From the NCBI GenBank assembly GCA_016870915.1, contig VFZY01000024.1, positions 1 through 45,059 of the forward strand: 45,059 nt of DNA, given 5' to 3'. The stretch comes from Acidobacteriota bacterium (GTDB lineage: Bacteria; Acidobacteriota; Terriglobia; Bryobacterales; Bryobacteraceae). Below the pieces are notes generated by a model. That model saw nothing but the letters and a program-made list of their open reading frames with translations. It did not search any database and was not told the DNA's origin. Of this stretch, positions 17,688 to 26,215 are shown piece by piece; positions within the stretch are counted from its first letter, which is position 1, and each line of letters starts with the position of its first letter. The translations under genes and the position numbers were made by a program.

Positions 17688-19883
17688 CTACCGGTTGAAC
17701 AGGAATGCGTTGCTGTTCAGCAGGGCCCAGAGAAGATCCTGAGCGCGTTCGGCCCGGTTCGACCCCTTGCGAAGATAAGTCTGCGCGTAGTCGATCTCGG
17801 CTGGCTCCGGCGGCCGGCTCAACGCCGCCTGGTACAACTCCTCGACAATCTTGCGATCCGTCGCGCCTGAAAGCACCAGCTTCGCCACACGGCCTTCCGA
17901 ATCCGCAATGGCGTCCGCAATCGTCGAACCGTTCACCAGGTTCAAGGCCTGCACCAGGCTGACATCGGAACGCCGTTCGCACTCGCAGCTTGTCTGCCGC
18001 TCCGGCCGGCCGAATAGATCCAGGAAGCCGCCCTTGTCGACGTTGGCATCCGGGAAGTCCTGTGCCTTGGAATCGTCGGGCAGCGTGGCCACACGCGGCT
18101 TCACGCCCGCGGCAATATAGATAGCGTCATAAAGCTGCTCGGCGGAAAGACGCCGCGCATAGGCACGCGAGAAGTTGATCTCATCGTTCGCGTTCCATTC
18201 ATTGGGCTGAAAGCTCAGCTGATACGCCCGCGAATTGACAATGGTCTTGATCAGGTGGCGCAGGTCATGGTTGTGCGCCGCGAAATCCGCGGTCAGCGCT
18301 TCAAGCAGCGCCGGATTCGAGGGAGGATTCGAGGCCCGGATGTCATCCACCGGGTCAATGATGCCGCGTCCCATGAAGTAGCTCCAGAACCGGTTCACCA
18401 GGGCCTTGGCGAAGTACGGATTCTCCTTCGCGGTAAGCCATTCGGCCAGGCTCTCGCGAAGCTCGGCTTCGCGCACACTGAACTTCCCGCCGCCAAACAG
18501 GAACTTGGCGTCCATCACCCGGCCGTCCTTCGGGTGCATGATGTGGGCGTCCTCGCGCTTATCGAAGATCACTTCCTCCTCGGCGTCGGCGCCGGTCTTC
18601 GAACCTACGCCCGCGAAGAAGGCCGCCATCTGGAAATACTGATTCTGGGTCCATTGCTCGAAGGGATGGTCGTGGCACTGCGCGCACACCATCCGCACAC
18701 CCATGAACAGTTGCGTCATGTTCTCCATGGCCACCTTGGCTTCCTTGTTGAAGCGGAAGAAGTTGGCCGGAGGATTCTGGAACGTCGAACCCTTGGCGGT
18801 CACCAGTTCACGTACCATCTGGTCATAGGGACGGTTCGCCGCCAGCGATTCGCGGATCCAGTCGCGAAACGCCCACATTCCCTTGTCGCCCAGCTTGTTG
18901 CGATTCACTTGCAGCAGGTCGCCCCACTTCACGGACCAGTGGTTCACGAACTCGGGCCGCGCCATCAAACGGTCAATCGCGGCCGCCCGCTTGCGGCGCG
19001 TCTCCGTCTTGTCGGCCACGAAGGCGCGAAGCTCTTCAGGCGTGGGAGGCAGCCCTGCCAGGTCCAGCGAGACCCGGCGCAGGAACTCCGCATCGGTGGC
19101 AAGCGGCGACGGCTGAACACGAACCCGCTGCAGCTTGGCGTGGATGAACTTGTCGATATAGTTGAACTCGGCCGGCGCCTGCCAGGCAAAGCCGGGCTTG
19201 TCGCTCAGCACGGTGATGTTGATCACCGAAAGCTTGCCCTCATACCGCACCAGCAGCGCGGCTTCGCCCTGCCGGAAGGTCGACACTCTTCCGTCACCCG
19301 CCACATCGGCCACTTGCGGAACGGTGGAGGAATACTGCGCATCCTGCGACACATCGCGCTGCTTCCCGTCGGCATAGTGCGCGATCACCTTCATCGCCGC
19401 CGCCGCGGTGGGCTTTTCAAAGAACAGATCGCCAGGCGTGACGTCCAAACGCGTCACCTGGGCCGATACCGGATCGCCGTATGGCGCGCCGTCGCGCAGC
19501 CACCGCAGCACGGTCTGATAGTAGGTGGAGGCCGGGTCCAGCCGCAGGCCGCCCCCGTGCGGAATCGACATCGTCGGCTTCAACAGGATCAGCGAATTCT
19601 CGGGCTCCGTGCGGTTGTAGCGCCGCCCCGCCATGTCGTGGAGAATCGCCCGGTAATCGAACTCCGTGTCGTAGCCGCGCAAGGAAAGCTTGAAGCCAGC
19701 CTTACCCTTAGCCCCGCCATGGCAGGGGCCCGAGGTGCAGCCCACCTTGTTCAACACCGGCATCACGTCCCGGATAAACGTAACTTCCTGGGCCGGCAGA
19801 AATACGGGCAGAAGCCCGACGGCCGCCACAGGCCGAAGCCATGCCTTGGTCCACAGTTCCCGGAGGTTGCCATCGCGCCGCAT
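17688..19883 (-). CDS. DUF1549/DUF1553 cytochrome-like protein
   Basis: A 731-residue protein of the group common in planctomycetes and acidobacteria (PSD1-type). The N-terminal region has a hydrophobic export segment (about 18-32) and a haem-c-like motif CTSGPCHGG (C49, C54, H55, with a longer loop than CxxCH). A bacterial Ig-like stretch follows (about 150-230). DUF1549 starts near IDKFIHAKL and contains a second motif, CAQCHDHPFEQW (CxxCH). DUF1553 ends with LLWALLNSNAFLFNR. The role is not established; an exported redox or carbohydrate-degradation function is often suggested. Its usual neighbour, a DUF1501 protein, is missing here. A TAGAAT box lies 6 bases before the start. Confidence 0.88.
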   Translation of the reverse strand: MRRDGNLRELWTKAWLRPVAAVGLLPVFLPAQEVTFIRDVMPVLNKVGCTSGPCHGGAKGKAGFKLSLRGYDTEFDYRAILHDMAGRRYNRTEPENSLILLKPTMSIPHGGGLRLDPASTYYQTVLRWLRDGAPYGDPVSAQVTRLDVTPGDLFFEKPTAAAAMKVIAHYADGKQRDVSQDAQYSSTVPQVADVAGDGRVSTFRQGEAALLVRYEGKLSVINITVLSDKPGFAWQAPAEFNYIDKFIHAKLQRVRVQPSPLATDAEFLRRVSLDLAGLPPTPEELRAFVADKTETRRKRAAAIDRLMARPEFVNHWSVKWGDLLQVNRNKLGDKGMWAFRDWIRESLAANRPYDQMVRELVTAKGSTFQNPPANFFRFNKEAKVAMENMTQLFMGVRMVCAQCHDHPFEQWTQNQYFQMAAFFAGVGSKTGADAEEEVIFDKREDAHIMHPKDGRVMDAKFLFGGGKFSVREAELRESLAEWLTAKENPYFAKALVNRFWSYFMGRGIIDPVDDIRASNPPSNPALLEALTADFAAHNHDLRHLIKTIVNSRAYQLSFQPNEWNANDEINFSRAYARRLSAEQLYDAIYIAAGVKPRVATLPDDSKAQDFPDANVDKGGFLDLFGRPERQTSCECERRSDVSLVQALNLVNGSTIADAIADSEGRVAKLVLSGATDRKIVEELYQAALSRPPEPAEIDYAQTYLRKGSNRAERAQDLLWALLNSNAFLFNR

Positions 19884-19889
19884 TGCTCT

Positions 19890-19895
19890 ATTCTA
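19890..19895 (-). promoter_or_regulatory. -10-like box TAGAAT, possible leaderless start
   Basis: On the minus strand, TAGAAT ends 6 bases before the ATG at 19883. No Shine-Dalgarno is present in the gap. This fits a transcript beginning at or beside the start codon. Confidence 0.45.
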
Positions 19896-19928
19896 TGCCA
19901 GGGGGGCGCGCGATTCCACGCCGCCCGG

Positions 19929-20642
19929 CTATTCGAATCGCTGAGCGAACGTAATCCGGTTCCCGTCCCTATCCAGCACCTGGAAGTCGCGAAGTCCCCA
20001 GGCCCGGCTTACCGGAACGCCCAGCACACGAGCGCCGCTGGCCGTCAACTCCGCGTGAAGCTGGTCAGCGTTCTCAATGTAGACCTCGAACCCCGCCGGC
20101 CCCGGATTCGCTGGCGACCGTGGAACCAGCAGCACAGTGATCAGGTCGCGATCCATCACGCCCAGATCGTCCTGCTGGTGGTTGATCCGAAATCCCAGCA
20201 CATCCCGGTAATAGTCAACCGCCGCCGCAACGTCCCCGCACGGCAGTTCGGGCAGCGTCTGTTGCAGCATGGGAGCCGGGCATGGCGCATCGGGCTCCGC
20301 GAACGTTTCACCGAACCAAAGCTGATTGCCCTCCGGGTCTGTGAGGCCAAACAGCCGGTACTTGATCCAGTTCACCCGCGCCACCGGTCCCGGGTGCGCG
20401 CCCCCGTCCTCAAGCGCCCGGCGTAGAGCCTCCAGCCCTTGCACCTCAAGAAAAACCATCGCCGGCTCAACGGCTTCGAAGCGCAAACGAACCGGGCCGT
20501 GGATCGCCTCCACGGCCCCTTCGTTCATCAGAATCTCAAAGCCCAGCACGTTCCGGTAGAACACGGCCGCCGGGCTCTGGCTGTTGGCGGCGTCCCGCAC
20601 CCCTACCGTGCACATCACTGGCGCGGTAAAGGAGTACGGCAT
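19929..20642 (-). CDS. VOC family protein with two glyoxalase modules
   Basis: A 237-residue protein made of two vicinal-oxygen-chelate modules: residues about 5-112 (VGVRDAANSQSPAAVFYRNVLGFEIL to LTDPEGNQLWFGE) and about 125-237 (LPCGDVAAAVDYYRDVLGFRI to DRDGNRITFAQRFE). VOC proteins include glyoxalase I, dioxygenases and antibiotic-resistance proteins; the sequence does not say which. Each module ends with a DPEGN or DRDGN turn. The ATG at 20642 lies 8 bases after the degP stop; a longer start would run into degP, so the two are probably one operon. Confidence 0.8.
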   Translation of the reverse strand: MPYSFTAPVMCTVGVRDAANSQSPAAVFYRNVLGFEILMNEGAVEAIHGPVRLRFEAVEPAMVFLEVQGLEALRRALEDGGAHPGPVARVNWIKYRLFGLTDPEGNQLWFGETFAEPDAPCPAPMLQQTLPELPCGDVAAAVDYYRDVLGFRINHQQDDLGVMDRDLITVLLVPRSPANPGPAGFEVYIENADQLHAELTASGARVLGVPVSRAWGLRDFQVLDRDGNRITFAQRFE

Positions 20643-20650
20643 CGCCACGG

Positions 20651-22282
20651 TTAGTTGTTCGGCAGCGTGCCGGAGACGTAGAACGTCTGCCACTCCGCCC
20701 GGCCCTGGCCTCGCAGTGCCGCGGCAGGGGTCCGCATCACACGGAACGCCACGGGATCTCCCGGCTTCAGGGATGACTGCACCCGGCGAACATCGTCCGT
20801 TGACCCAACCGGCTGCCGGTTGATCGAAACGATCAGGTCATTGTCCTGCAACCCGATCTCGTCGGCGAACGAGTCCTCTTCCACGCGGGTTACCAGCACG
20901 CCTTTGATATCGTCCTTCAACCCGAACCGCTCCCGCTCCTGGTCACCCAAAGGCCGGATCGCGATGCCGAACTTGGCCTGCGACGCCGATTCCTCACGCG
21001 TGGGTTCCGGTGTCCTGTTGCCGGAAACGCGTGGATCGTCACGGAAAATCTCAAGGCGATCGGCGATCACCACCTTGAAGTCCTGCTTCACTCCATTGCG
21101 GTCCACCTGCAACGTAACGCTGTCGCCGATGGGCGTATCGGCCACACGGGCCACCAGGTCGTCGCCGTCCTTCACGGACTTCCCGTTGATCGCCAGAATG
21201 ATATCCTCGGCGCGAAGGCCCGCCTTGTGCGCCGGGCCGTCTTTCTTCACGTCGCCCACAATCACTCCGCCCGAGTACCCCATGGCCTTCAGTGTCTCCG
21301 GCTTGTCGTTCTTATTGAACGTGATGCCAATCGACCCGCGTGTCACCCGGCCGTGCTTGATGATGGAGTTGTAAACCTTCACCGCCAGATTCATCGGCAG
21401 AGCGAATCCCACGCCCTGATTCCCGCCGGACTCGGTGGCGATCGCCGTGTTCACGCCAATCACCTCTCCGCGGATGTTCAGCAGCGGGCCGCCGCTGTTC
21501 CCAGGGTTGATGGCGGCATCGGTCTGAATGAAGCGCTGGAACTGCGCCGGTGAGTTGATGTCCCGGCCCTTCGCGCTGACAATGCCCGCCGTCACCGTGG
21601 CCTCCAGACCGAACGGCGAACCGATCGCCACCGCCCAATCGCCCACCTGCACCGCTTCCGAGTTGCCGATCTTGGCAGGCAGCAACTGCCGGCCCGCGGC
21701 AATCTTGATCACCGCGATGTCAGTCTCGATATCGCTGCCGATCACCTTCGCCTTGTGCTCCACCGCATCGCCCTGGATCTTTACCTTGATATGGTCGGCC
21801 TTGTCGATCACGTGATGGTTCGTGATGATGTAGCCGTTCGGATCCACGATAAATCCCGTGCCCGTGCCCTGCCGCTTGAACGGCCGTGGACCCGCCTGGG
21901 GGCCGCCACCGCCACCGCCGCCGAAGGGTTGATTGCCAAAAAACCGGCGGAGAAAATCGGGCGTCGGTTCGTCCCCACCCTCGTCGTCATCGTCATCCGC
22001 CTGCGGGCGGCGCTTGCGCTGGCTGGCGGCCTTCGGCGTATAGTCCGTGCTGATGTTCACCACGGTGGGCTCAAGCCTCTTGGCCAAAGCCGTAAATTCG
22101 TTGGGCGCCGTCTGCGCGGCCGGCACAACCAGCGGCGTCGCGTCAGGAGCGGCCTGTTGCTCCTTGGCGGCCTTCACTCCGGTGTTGACCACCGTTCCAA
22201 TCAGGATGCCTATGGCAAGCGTCGCGAGCAGCATGCTCATGGAAAGAAACTTCTGTTGTTTCACTTTGTCCAGTACGTTCAT
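20651..22282 (-). CDS. DegP/HtrA-like serine protease with PDZ domains
   Basis: A 543-residue periplasmic quality-control protease anchored by an N-terminal membrane segment (residues about 12-34). The trypsin-like domain has the triad H157 (ITNHHVID), D188 (DIETDIAVIKI) and S263 (INPGNSGGPL). Two PDZ domains follow (about 310-400 and 440-530). Between anchor and protease lies a low-complexity linker with an acidic run (DDDDDEGGDE) and a glycine run (GGGGGGG). Residues are intact, so it should be active. Its promoter is the best in the window: TATAAT with a palindrome in the spacer. A GGAG lies 10 bases before the ATG. The VOC gene follows. Confidence 0.93.
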   Translation of the reverse strand: MNVLDKVKQQKFLSMSMLLATLAIGILIGTVVNTGVKAAKEQQAAPDATPLVVPAAQTAPNEFTALAKRLEPTVVNISTDYTPKAASQRKRRPQADDDDDEGGDEPTPDFLRRFFGNQPFGGGGGGGPQAGPRPFKRQGTGTGFIVDPNGYIITNHHVIDKADHIKVKIQGDAVEHKAKVIGSDIETDIAVIKIAAGRQLLPAKIGNSEAVQVGDWAVAIGSPFGLEATVTAGIVSAKGRDINSPAQFQRFIQTDAAINPGNSGGPLLNIRGEVIGVNTAIATESGGNQGVGFALPMNLAVKVYNSIIKHGRVTRGSIGITFNKNDKPETLKAMGYSGGVIVGDVKKDGPAHKAGLRAEDIILAINGKSVKDGDDLVARVADTPIGDSVTLQVDRNGVKQDFKVVIADRLEIFRDDPRVSGNRTPEPTREESASQAKFGIAIRPLGDQERERFGLKDDIKGVLVTRVEEDSFADEIGLQDNDLIVSINRQPVGSTDDVRRVQSSLKPGDPVAFRVMRTPAAALRGQGRAEWQTFYVSGTLPNN

Positions 22283-22305
22283 GGTGAGACTACTCCAATG
22301 TTCTC

Positions 22306-22333
22306 ATTATAGATATGCCCGATCGGGCGTGAA
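22306..22333 (-). promoter_or_regulatory. degP promoter
   Basis: On the minus strand, TTCACG (22328-22333) and a perfect TATAAT (22306-22311) are separated by 16 bases. The transcript would start near 22299 and carry a leader of about 17 bases with GGAG before the ATG at 22282. This is a leadered promoter, unlike most first genes here. Confidence 0.65.
22317..22328. promoter_or_regulatory. Perfect 12-base palindrome in the degP promoter
   Basis: GCCCGATCGGGC is its own reverse complement and sits between the -35 and -10 boxes of degP. A dimeric regulator bound there would block or reshape the promoter. Its identity is unknown. An alternative is a chance GC-rich palindrome. Confidence 0.5.
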
Positions 22334-22347
22334 ATCTTCCCCTGCCC

Positions 22348-23313
22348 TTACACCACCCGGCCCCTCCCCGGCGCAAGTTCCACCACCAGCACGCCAGCCA
22401 GAATCAAAGCCGCGCCCCAGGCCGCATTCACCGCCAGGCCTTCTCCCGTCATCCACACAGACGCAAGCCAGGCGAAAACCGGTTCCGTGGCGAACAACAG
22501 AGCCGCCCGTGTCGCGGTTGTGTGCTGCTGGGCCCACGTCTGCACCCCAATCGCCACCGTGGTGGCGAGCAGACTGGTCCACACCAGCCACCAGCCCAGC
22601 CTGGGCGACAGCCGGAAATAAGGCTCTTCCACCCACCAGAACGTACCCAACGCGGCCCCCGCCGTCACCAAAAGCTGAATCAGGGTCAGGGAATCCGGGT
22701 TCGCCCGGGCGCGCGGATCCGCCAGCACAATCAGTTGGCCGGCAAAAGCAATGGCGCACCCCACGGTCATCAGATCGCCCTTTCCCATCTCGAACTTCAG
22801 CGCGCTCCCCAACCCGTCAAAGGTCATGAACGCCATGCCAAGAGTGGCAATCAGCGTTCCCAGGATCTCGTTCACCCCGGGTCTACTGCGATAGACGGCG
22901 CTCGCCGCCAAAGGTACCACCACGATGTACAGTCCCGTCAGGAAGGCCGATTTCGGGGCTGACGTGTATCGCAGCCCTGCCGTCTGCAACAAGTGGCCCA
23001 GTGCCAGGAAAACGCCGCCCAGAAGCCCCGCCTTCAGCGCCGGCCCCGACCACTCGAACTTCCGGCGCAACGCCGCCATGCCGGAAGCCAGAAACACACT
23101 CGCCAGCGTGAATCGCACCGCCAGAAACACCAGCGTCGAGGTGTCCCGGAGTGACTCTTTGATGACAACAAACGTCACACCCCAGACGAGCGTGGCGGCA
23201 ACCAGGGAAATCTCGGCGAGCGTGCGCAAAGCGGACCTCCATCGTGTCAAAACGCCCGCTCCCGGCGCAAGCAGACTCGGCGCCGCCGCCCGCCATCTTG
23301 AACTCACGCTCAT
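22348..23313 (-). CDS. EamA/DMT superfamily transporter
   Basis: A 321-residue inner-membrane protein with about ten hydrophobic segments in two EamA halves (about residues 33-165 and 180-315). The first half begins AATLVWGVTFVVIKESL, the typical WGxxF motif of this family. Drug/metabolite transporters move amino acids, nucleosides or drugs; the substrate cannot be told. The first 30 residues are not typical, so the true start could be a downstream codon (for example near ALRTLAEIS). The start is 35 bases from the divergent gene at 23349. Confidence 0.85.
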   Translation of the reverse strand: MSVSSRWRAAAPSLLAPGAGVLTRWRSALRTLAEISLVAATLVWGVTFVVIKESLRDTSTLVFLAVRFTLASVFLASGMAALRRKFEWSGPALKAGLLGGVFLALGHLLQTAGLRYTSAPKSAFLTGLYIVVVPLAASAVYRSRPGVNEILGTLIATLGMAFMTFDGLGSALKFEMGKGDLMTVGCAIAFAGQLIVLADPRARANPDSLTLIQLLVTAGAALGTFWWVEEPYFRLSPRLGWWLVWTSLLATTVAIGVQTWAQQHTTATRAALLFATEPVFAWLASVWMTGEGLAVNAAWGAALILAGVLVVELAPGRGRVV

Positions 23314-23335
23314 CCGGCAAACTGCCCTGATAAAC

Positions 23336-23341
23336 TAGTAC
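23336..23341 (+). promoter_or_regulatory. -10-like box TAGTAC, possible leaderless start
   Basis: TAGTAC ends 7 bases before the ATG at 23349, and the gap (AAGACAC) has no Shine-Dalgarno. TACAAG, overlapping it by 3 bases, is a weaker alternative. Confidence 0.35.
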
Positions 23342-23348
23342 AAGACAC

Positions 23349-23771
23349 ATGGCTTCCAAGCAACCTGAACCGGAAAAGAACGCCCTCGCCGATGTCGGCG
23401 CCTGGGCGCCGCCCGTCGCGGTGGGCTGGCTGGTGCCCGGCGGGGGACATCTGATGCTCAAGCGGCCCCTGCGCGCCGCCATGCTGGGCGGAGCCGTGGC
23501 CATCACTTTCCTGCTGGGTCTGTTGATGCGCGGAGCGTTCTTCGTCCCCCAGGAAGGCGACCTGCTGACCGTGGTGATTCACCGCGGCGGCTATATCGCC
23601 GACATGTGCAGCGGCCTGCTCTACTTCCTGGCCACGTGGCTCGGCTACGATCAGCCCGATGTCGCGGGCCACGTCCATGACTATGGCACCAAGTTCCTGG
23701 CCGCGGCCGGACTCATGAATGTGCTCGCCATGGTGGATGCCTTCGAAATCGCCACCGGACAAAAGGACTGA
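23349..23771 (+). CDS. Small membrane protein, DUF6677-like
   Basis: A 140-residue protein with four likely membrane segments (about residues 18-33, 44-62, 85-100 and 117-132). The segment AVGWLVPGGGHLMLKRPLRAAML resembles the start of TM2- and DUF6677-type proteins, which have a P-G-x-G-H turn; the family call is tentative. It is followed after 6 bases by another very small membrane protein, so the two probably work together. Confidence 0.65.
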   Translation: MASKQPEPEKNALADVGAWAPPVAVGWLVPGGGHLMLKRPLRAAMLGGAVAITFLLGLLMRGAFFVPQEGDLLTVVIHRGGYIADMCSGLLYFLATWLGYDQPDVAGHVHDYGTKFLAAAGLMNVLAMVDAFEIATGQKD

Positions 23772-23777
23772 CCCGCC

Positions 23778-23963
23778 ATGCCCAAAATGAGCCTTTCCCA
23801 CTTTGAAGCCACGCTGCTGTTCAGCATCCTGGCCAGCGTCGTGCTGGGCGTGGTCACCAAGCGCACCGACCGCGAGCGCCTCCGCTACGGCCTCTACTGT
23901 CTGGCCTGCTTTGCTGGCAGCATTTTCGGCGCCGGCTGGGTGATGTACTTCATGCACCTCTAG
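23778..23963 (+). CDS. 61-residue membrane protein
   Basis: A short protein (MPKMSLSHFEATLLFSILAS...) with two hydrophobic segments (about residues 10-27 and 37-58) and a basic loop between them (TKRTDRERLRYG). I do not recognise it. Position right behind the 140-residue membrane protein, with 6 bases between, and clear coding character support it as a real gene. A small hairpin (CCGGC/GCCGG at 23982-23995) follows it without a T run. Confidence 0.65.
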   Translation: MPKMSLSHFEATLLFSILASVVLGVVTKRTDRERLRYGLYCLACFAGSIFGAGWVMYFMHL

Positions 23964-24055
23964 AGGGTTGCCGCCAACTGGCCGGCAAAGGCCGGGGCAG
24001 CCTCGCGGCGTCCAGCCAACGCCGCCGCCCAGTGTCCGTTTTGCCGGCTGTTATT

Positions 24056-24060
24056 AGGAG
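24056..24060 (+). promoter_or_regulatory. Shine-Dalgarno of miaB
   Basis: AGGAG ends 10 bases before the ATG at 24071. This decides for that start over an in-frame codon 39 bases upstream. Confidence 0.6.
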
Positions 24061-24070
24061 ACGCGCCGCC

Positions 24071-25390
24071 ATGAAAAGCTTTTACATCGAAACGTTCGGT
24101 TGCCAGATGAACGCCCATGACTCGGAGAAGGTCGTCGGCACCCTGCTCGAACGGGGCTACGAACAGGTGGAGGAGCCCGCCGGGGCAGACCTCGTCCTTT
24201 ACAACACCTGCAGCATTCGGGACAAGGCCGAACAAAAAGTCTTCTCCCGCCTGCAGCAGTTCAAGAAGGAATCGAAAGGCAAGGTGTTCGGGGTGCTTGG
24301 CTGCGTGGCGCAGCAGGAAGGTGAGCGTATCTTCGAGCGTGCGCCCCACGTCAGCCTGGTCTGCGGCTCAGCCAGCTACACGCGTCTGCCTGAACTCCTC
24401 GTCCAGATCGAACGCGGCGACCGCCGCGTCACCGGCCTCAGCCTTGATACCGAAGAGACCTTCGAAACCCCCTTGACCCGGCGCGACAATCCCCACCGGG
24501 CCTACATCACCATCATCGAAGGCTGCGACAAGTCCTGCGCCTACTGCGTGGTGCCGTTCACACGCGGCCCCGAACGCAGCCGCACCGGCGCTTCCATCAT
24601 CGAGGAAGCGCGGCAGCTCGCATCCATGGGCTACACCGAGATCCAGCTGCTCGGCCAGAACGTCAACAGCTACCTCGACCCGTCGCCCGAAGGCTGGAAC
24701 TTAGCCCGCCTTCTGCGCGAAATCGCCCGCGTGCCCGGTCTTCGCCGCGTCCGCTTCACCACCTCGCACCCGCGAGACTTCGGGCGGGACATCATCGAAG
24801 CGATCGATGAAAATCCGGTCCTCTGCAACCACGTGCACCTGCCCGTGCAATCCGGGGCGGACTCCGTTCTGGCCCGCATGCAGCGCCTCTACACACGGTC
24901 CGATTACATGCGGCGCATCGACTGGATGAAGAACTCTCCACGCCAGATCGCCATCACCACCGACATCATCGTCGGCTTTCCCGGAGAAACCGAAGACGAC
25001 TTCAAGCAGACTCTCGCTCTTCTCGACGAAGTGGAATACGATTCGCTCTTCAGCTTCAAATACTCCAAACGGCCCAACACGCCGGCCCTCGCACTCGACG
25101 AACACCTGAGCGAGGACGAAAAGGGCGCCCGTCTCACCATCCTCCAGGAGAAGCAGCGGGCTATACAGATTCGCCGCAATGCCGATCTTGTGGGCAGGAC
25201 CGAAGAGGCGATGATCGAAGGCTTCAACAAGGCAACCGGGCAGTGGATCGGGCGCACGGCCCAGAACCGTACGCTCAACTTCACTCTGCCCGATGGCTTG
25301 CCCGTCCCGGCGCCGGGCCGGTACATGCCGGTCCTGGTGACCCGGGCGGGTGCGAACTCCCTGGCCGGCGAAGCGGTGCGGACAGCGTGA
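24071..25390 (+). CDS. miaB: tRNA-2-methylthio-N6-dimethylallyladenosine synthase
   Basis: A 439-residue radical-SAM methylthiotransferase that adds the 2-methylthio group at A37 of tRNAs reading UNN codons. The N-terminal UPF0004 domain carries the auxiliary cluster cysteines (ETFGCQMNAHDS, YNTCSIRDKAEQK, GVLGCVAQQEG). The radical-SAM motif is GCDKSCAYCVVPFTRG (CxxxCxxC). LLGQNVNSY and HLPVQSGADSVLARMQRLYTR are family blocks. A C-terminal TRAM domain ends the protein. All key residues are present. A bifunctional-nuclease gene follows after 34 bases. Confidence 0.97.
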   Translation: MKSFYIETFGCQMNAHDSEKVVGTLLERGYEQVEEPAGADLVLYNTCSIRDKAEQKVFSRLQQFKKESKGKVFGVLGCVAQQEGERIFERAPHVSLVCGSASYTRLPELLVQIERGDRRVTGLSLDTEETFETPLTRRDNPHRAYITIIEGCDKSCAYCVVPFTRGPERSRTGASIIEEARQLASMGYTEIQLLGQNVNSYLDPSPEGWNLARLLREIARVPGLRRVRFTTSHPRDFGRDIIEAIDENPVLCNHVHLPVQSGADSVLARMQRLYTRSDYMRRIDWMKNSPRQIAITTDIIVGFPGETEDDFKQTLALLDEVEYDSLFSFKYSKRPNTPALALDEHLSEDEKGARLTILQEKQRAIQIRRNADLVGRTEEAMIEGFNKATGQWIGRTAQNRTLNFTLPDGLPVPAPGRYMPVLVTRAGANSLAGEAVRTA

Positions 25391-25424
25391 CGAATTCTGT
25401 TGTAATGAAAGTGGGGGGACGACA

Positions 25425-25910
25425 ATGGAAGTCGAAATGAAGATCCGAACGCTCATGATGGACCCGGTCACGCAGATGCCCATCGTCATTCTTCGCGATC
25501 TGGGCGGCAACACCATCCTGCCCATCTGGGTGGGCGTCTACGAGGCCAATGCCATCGCGCTTGAGATCGAAAAGGTCGCCACGCCGCGGCCCATGACCCA
25601 TGACCTCATCAAGATGCTGCTCATGGGGCTGGAAGCGCGCGTGCAGAAAGTGGTTGTCAACGAACTGAAGGACGATACCTTCTACGCCCTCATCTGGATC
25701 GAGAAGAACGGCGAGTACATGTGCGTGGATGCGCGGCCCAGCGACGCACTGGCCCTCGCGCTGCGGCTCGATTGCCCCATCTACGTGGAAGAGAGCGTGC
25801 TCAAATCCTCGCGCGTCGCCTCCCAGGCCTCGGATAAGGTGAACAACGAAGAGTTGAAGCGCTGGCTTGAGAACCTGAACGACGAGGATCTCGGCCGCTA
25901 CAAGATGTGA
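25425..25910 (+). CDS. Bifunctional nuclease family protein (DUF151)
   Basis: A 161-residue protein with the DUF151/BFN domain (residues about 5-130): MMDPVTQMPIVILRDLGG, LPIWVGVYEANAIALEIE, PRPMTHDLI and the VDARPSDALALALRL block. Members related to plant BFN and Thermotoga proteins have been described with DNase and RNase activity, though the role in bacteria is unclear. A G-rich stretch just before the ATG (GGGGGG at 25413-25418) may serve as the ribosome site; the frame is open further upstream inside miaB but shows no family similarity. Its stop overlaps the next start by 4 bases. Confidence 0.9.
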   Translation: MEVEMKIRTLMMDPVTQMPIVILRDLGGNTILPIWVGVYEANAIALEIEKVATPRPMTHDLIKMLLMGLEARVQKVVVNELKDDTFYALIWIEKNGEYMCVDARPSDALALALRLDCPIYVEESVLKSSRVASQASDKVNNEELKRWLENLNDEDLGRYKM

Positions 25911-26215
25911 CCGCCCTTTTCGAACGCCTGGCCTCGGCCGGCATCCAACTCGCACCCGCTTCGGAATCGGCAAAGTTCTTCGTCTTTGAACGCAACGGCT
26001 GCGTCGCTCTTGTGGAACGGACCGGCGACGAGTTCGGGCGCATTGGCGCATCGGGCCGTCTCACCGAGCAAGGATTCGCCGTGCTGCAATGGCGCGGTGC
26101 GGAGGTCTGGCTGGTGGGGCGCGGACATGAAAAACCGGCCACCGCGGACCAGGCGGCCGAAATCCAGGCTTTTTCGAAGGATCTGAAGGCCGCTCTCAGC
26201 GGTTCGCCGGCGTAA
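25907..26215 (+). CDS. 102-residue protein of unknown function
   Basis: Starts with a GTG overlapping the stop of the nuclease gene (GTGA). The product is predicted to be a single alpha/beta domain with a hydrophobic strand pair (KFFVFERNGCVALVER and GFAVLQWRGAEVWLVGRG) and a helical end (AEIQAFSKDLKAAL). I recognise no family. Translational coupling to the BFN gene is the best evidence that it is real and functionally linked. Its last 20 bases overlap the convergent inositol monophosphatase gene. Confidence 0.65.
   Translation: MTALFERLASAGIQLAPASESAKFFVFERNGCVALVERTGDEFGRIGASGRLTEQGFAVLQWRGAEVWLVGRGHEKPATADQAAEIQAFSKDLKAALSGSPA

Noticed and set aside
18255-20426. Plus-strand open frame of about 720 codons opposite the DUF1549/DUF1553 and VOC genes
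   Set aside because: Shadow of well-supported minus-strand genes; composition is His/Arg/Pro-rich without domains.
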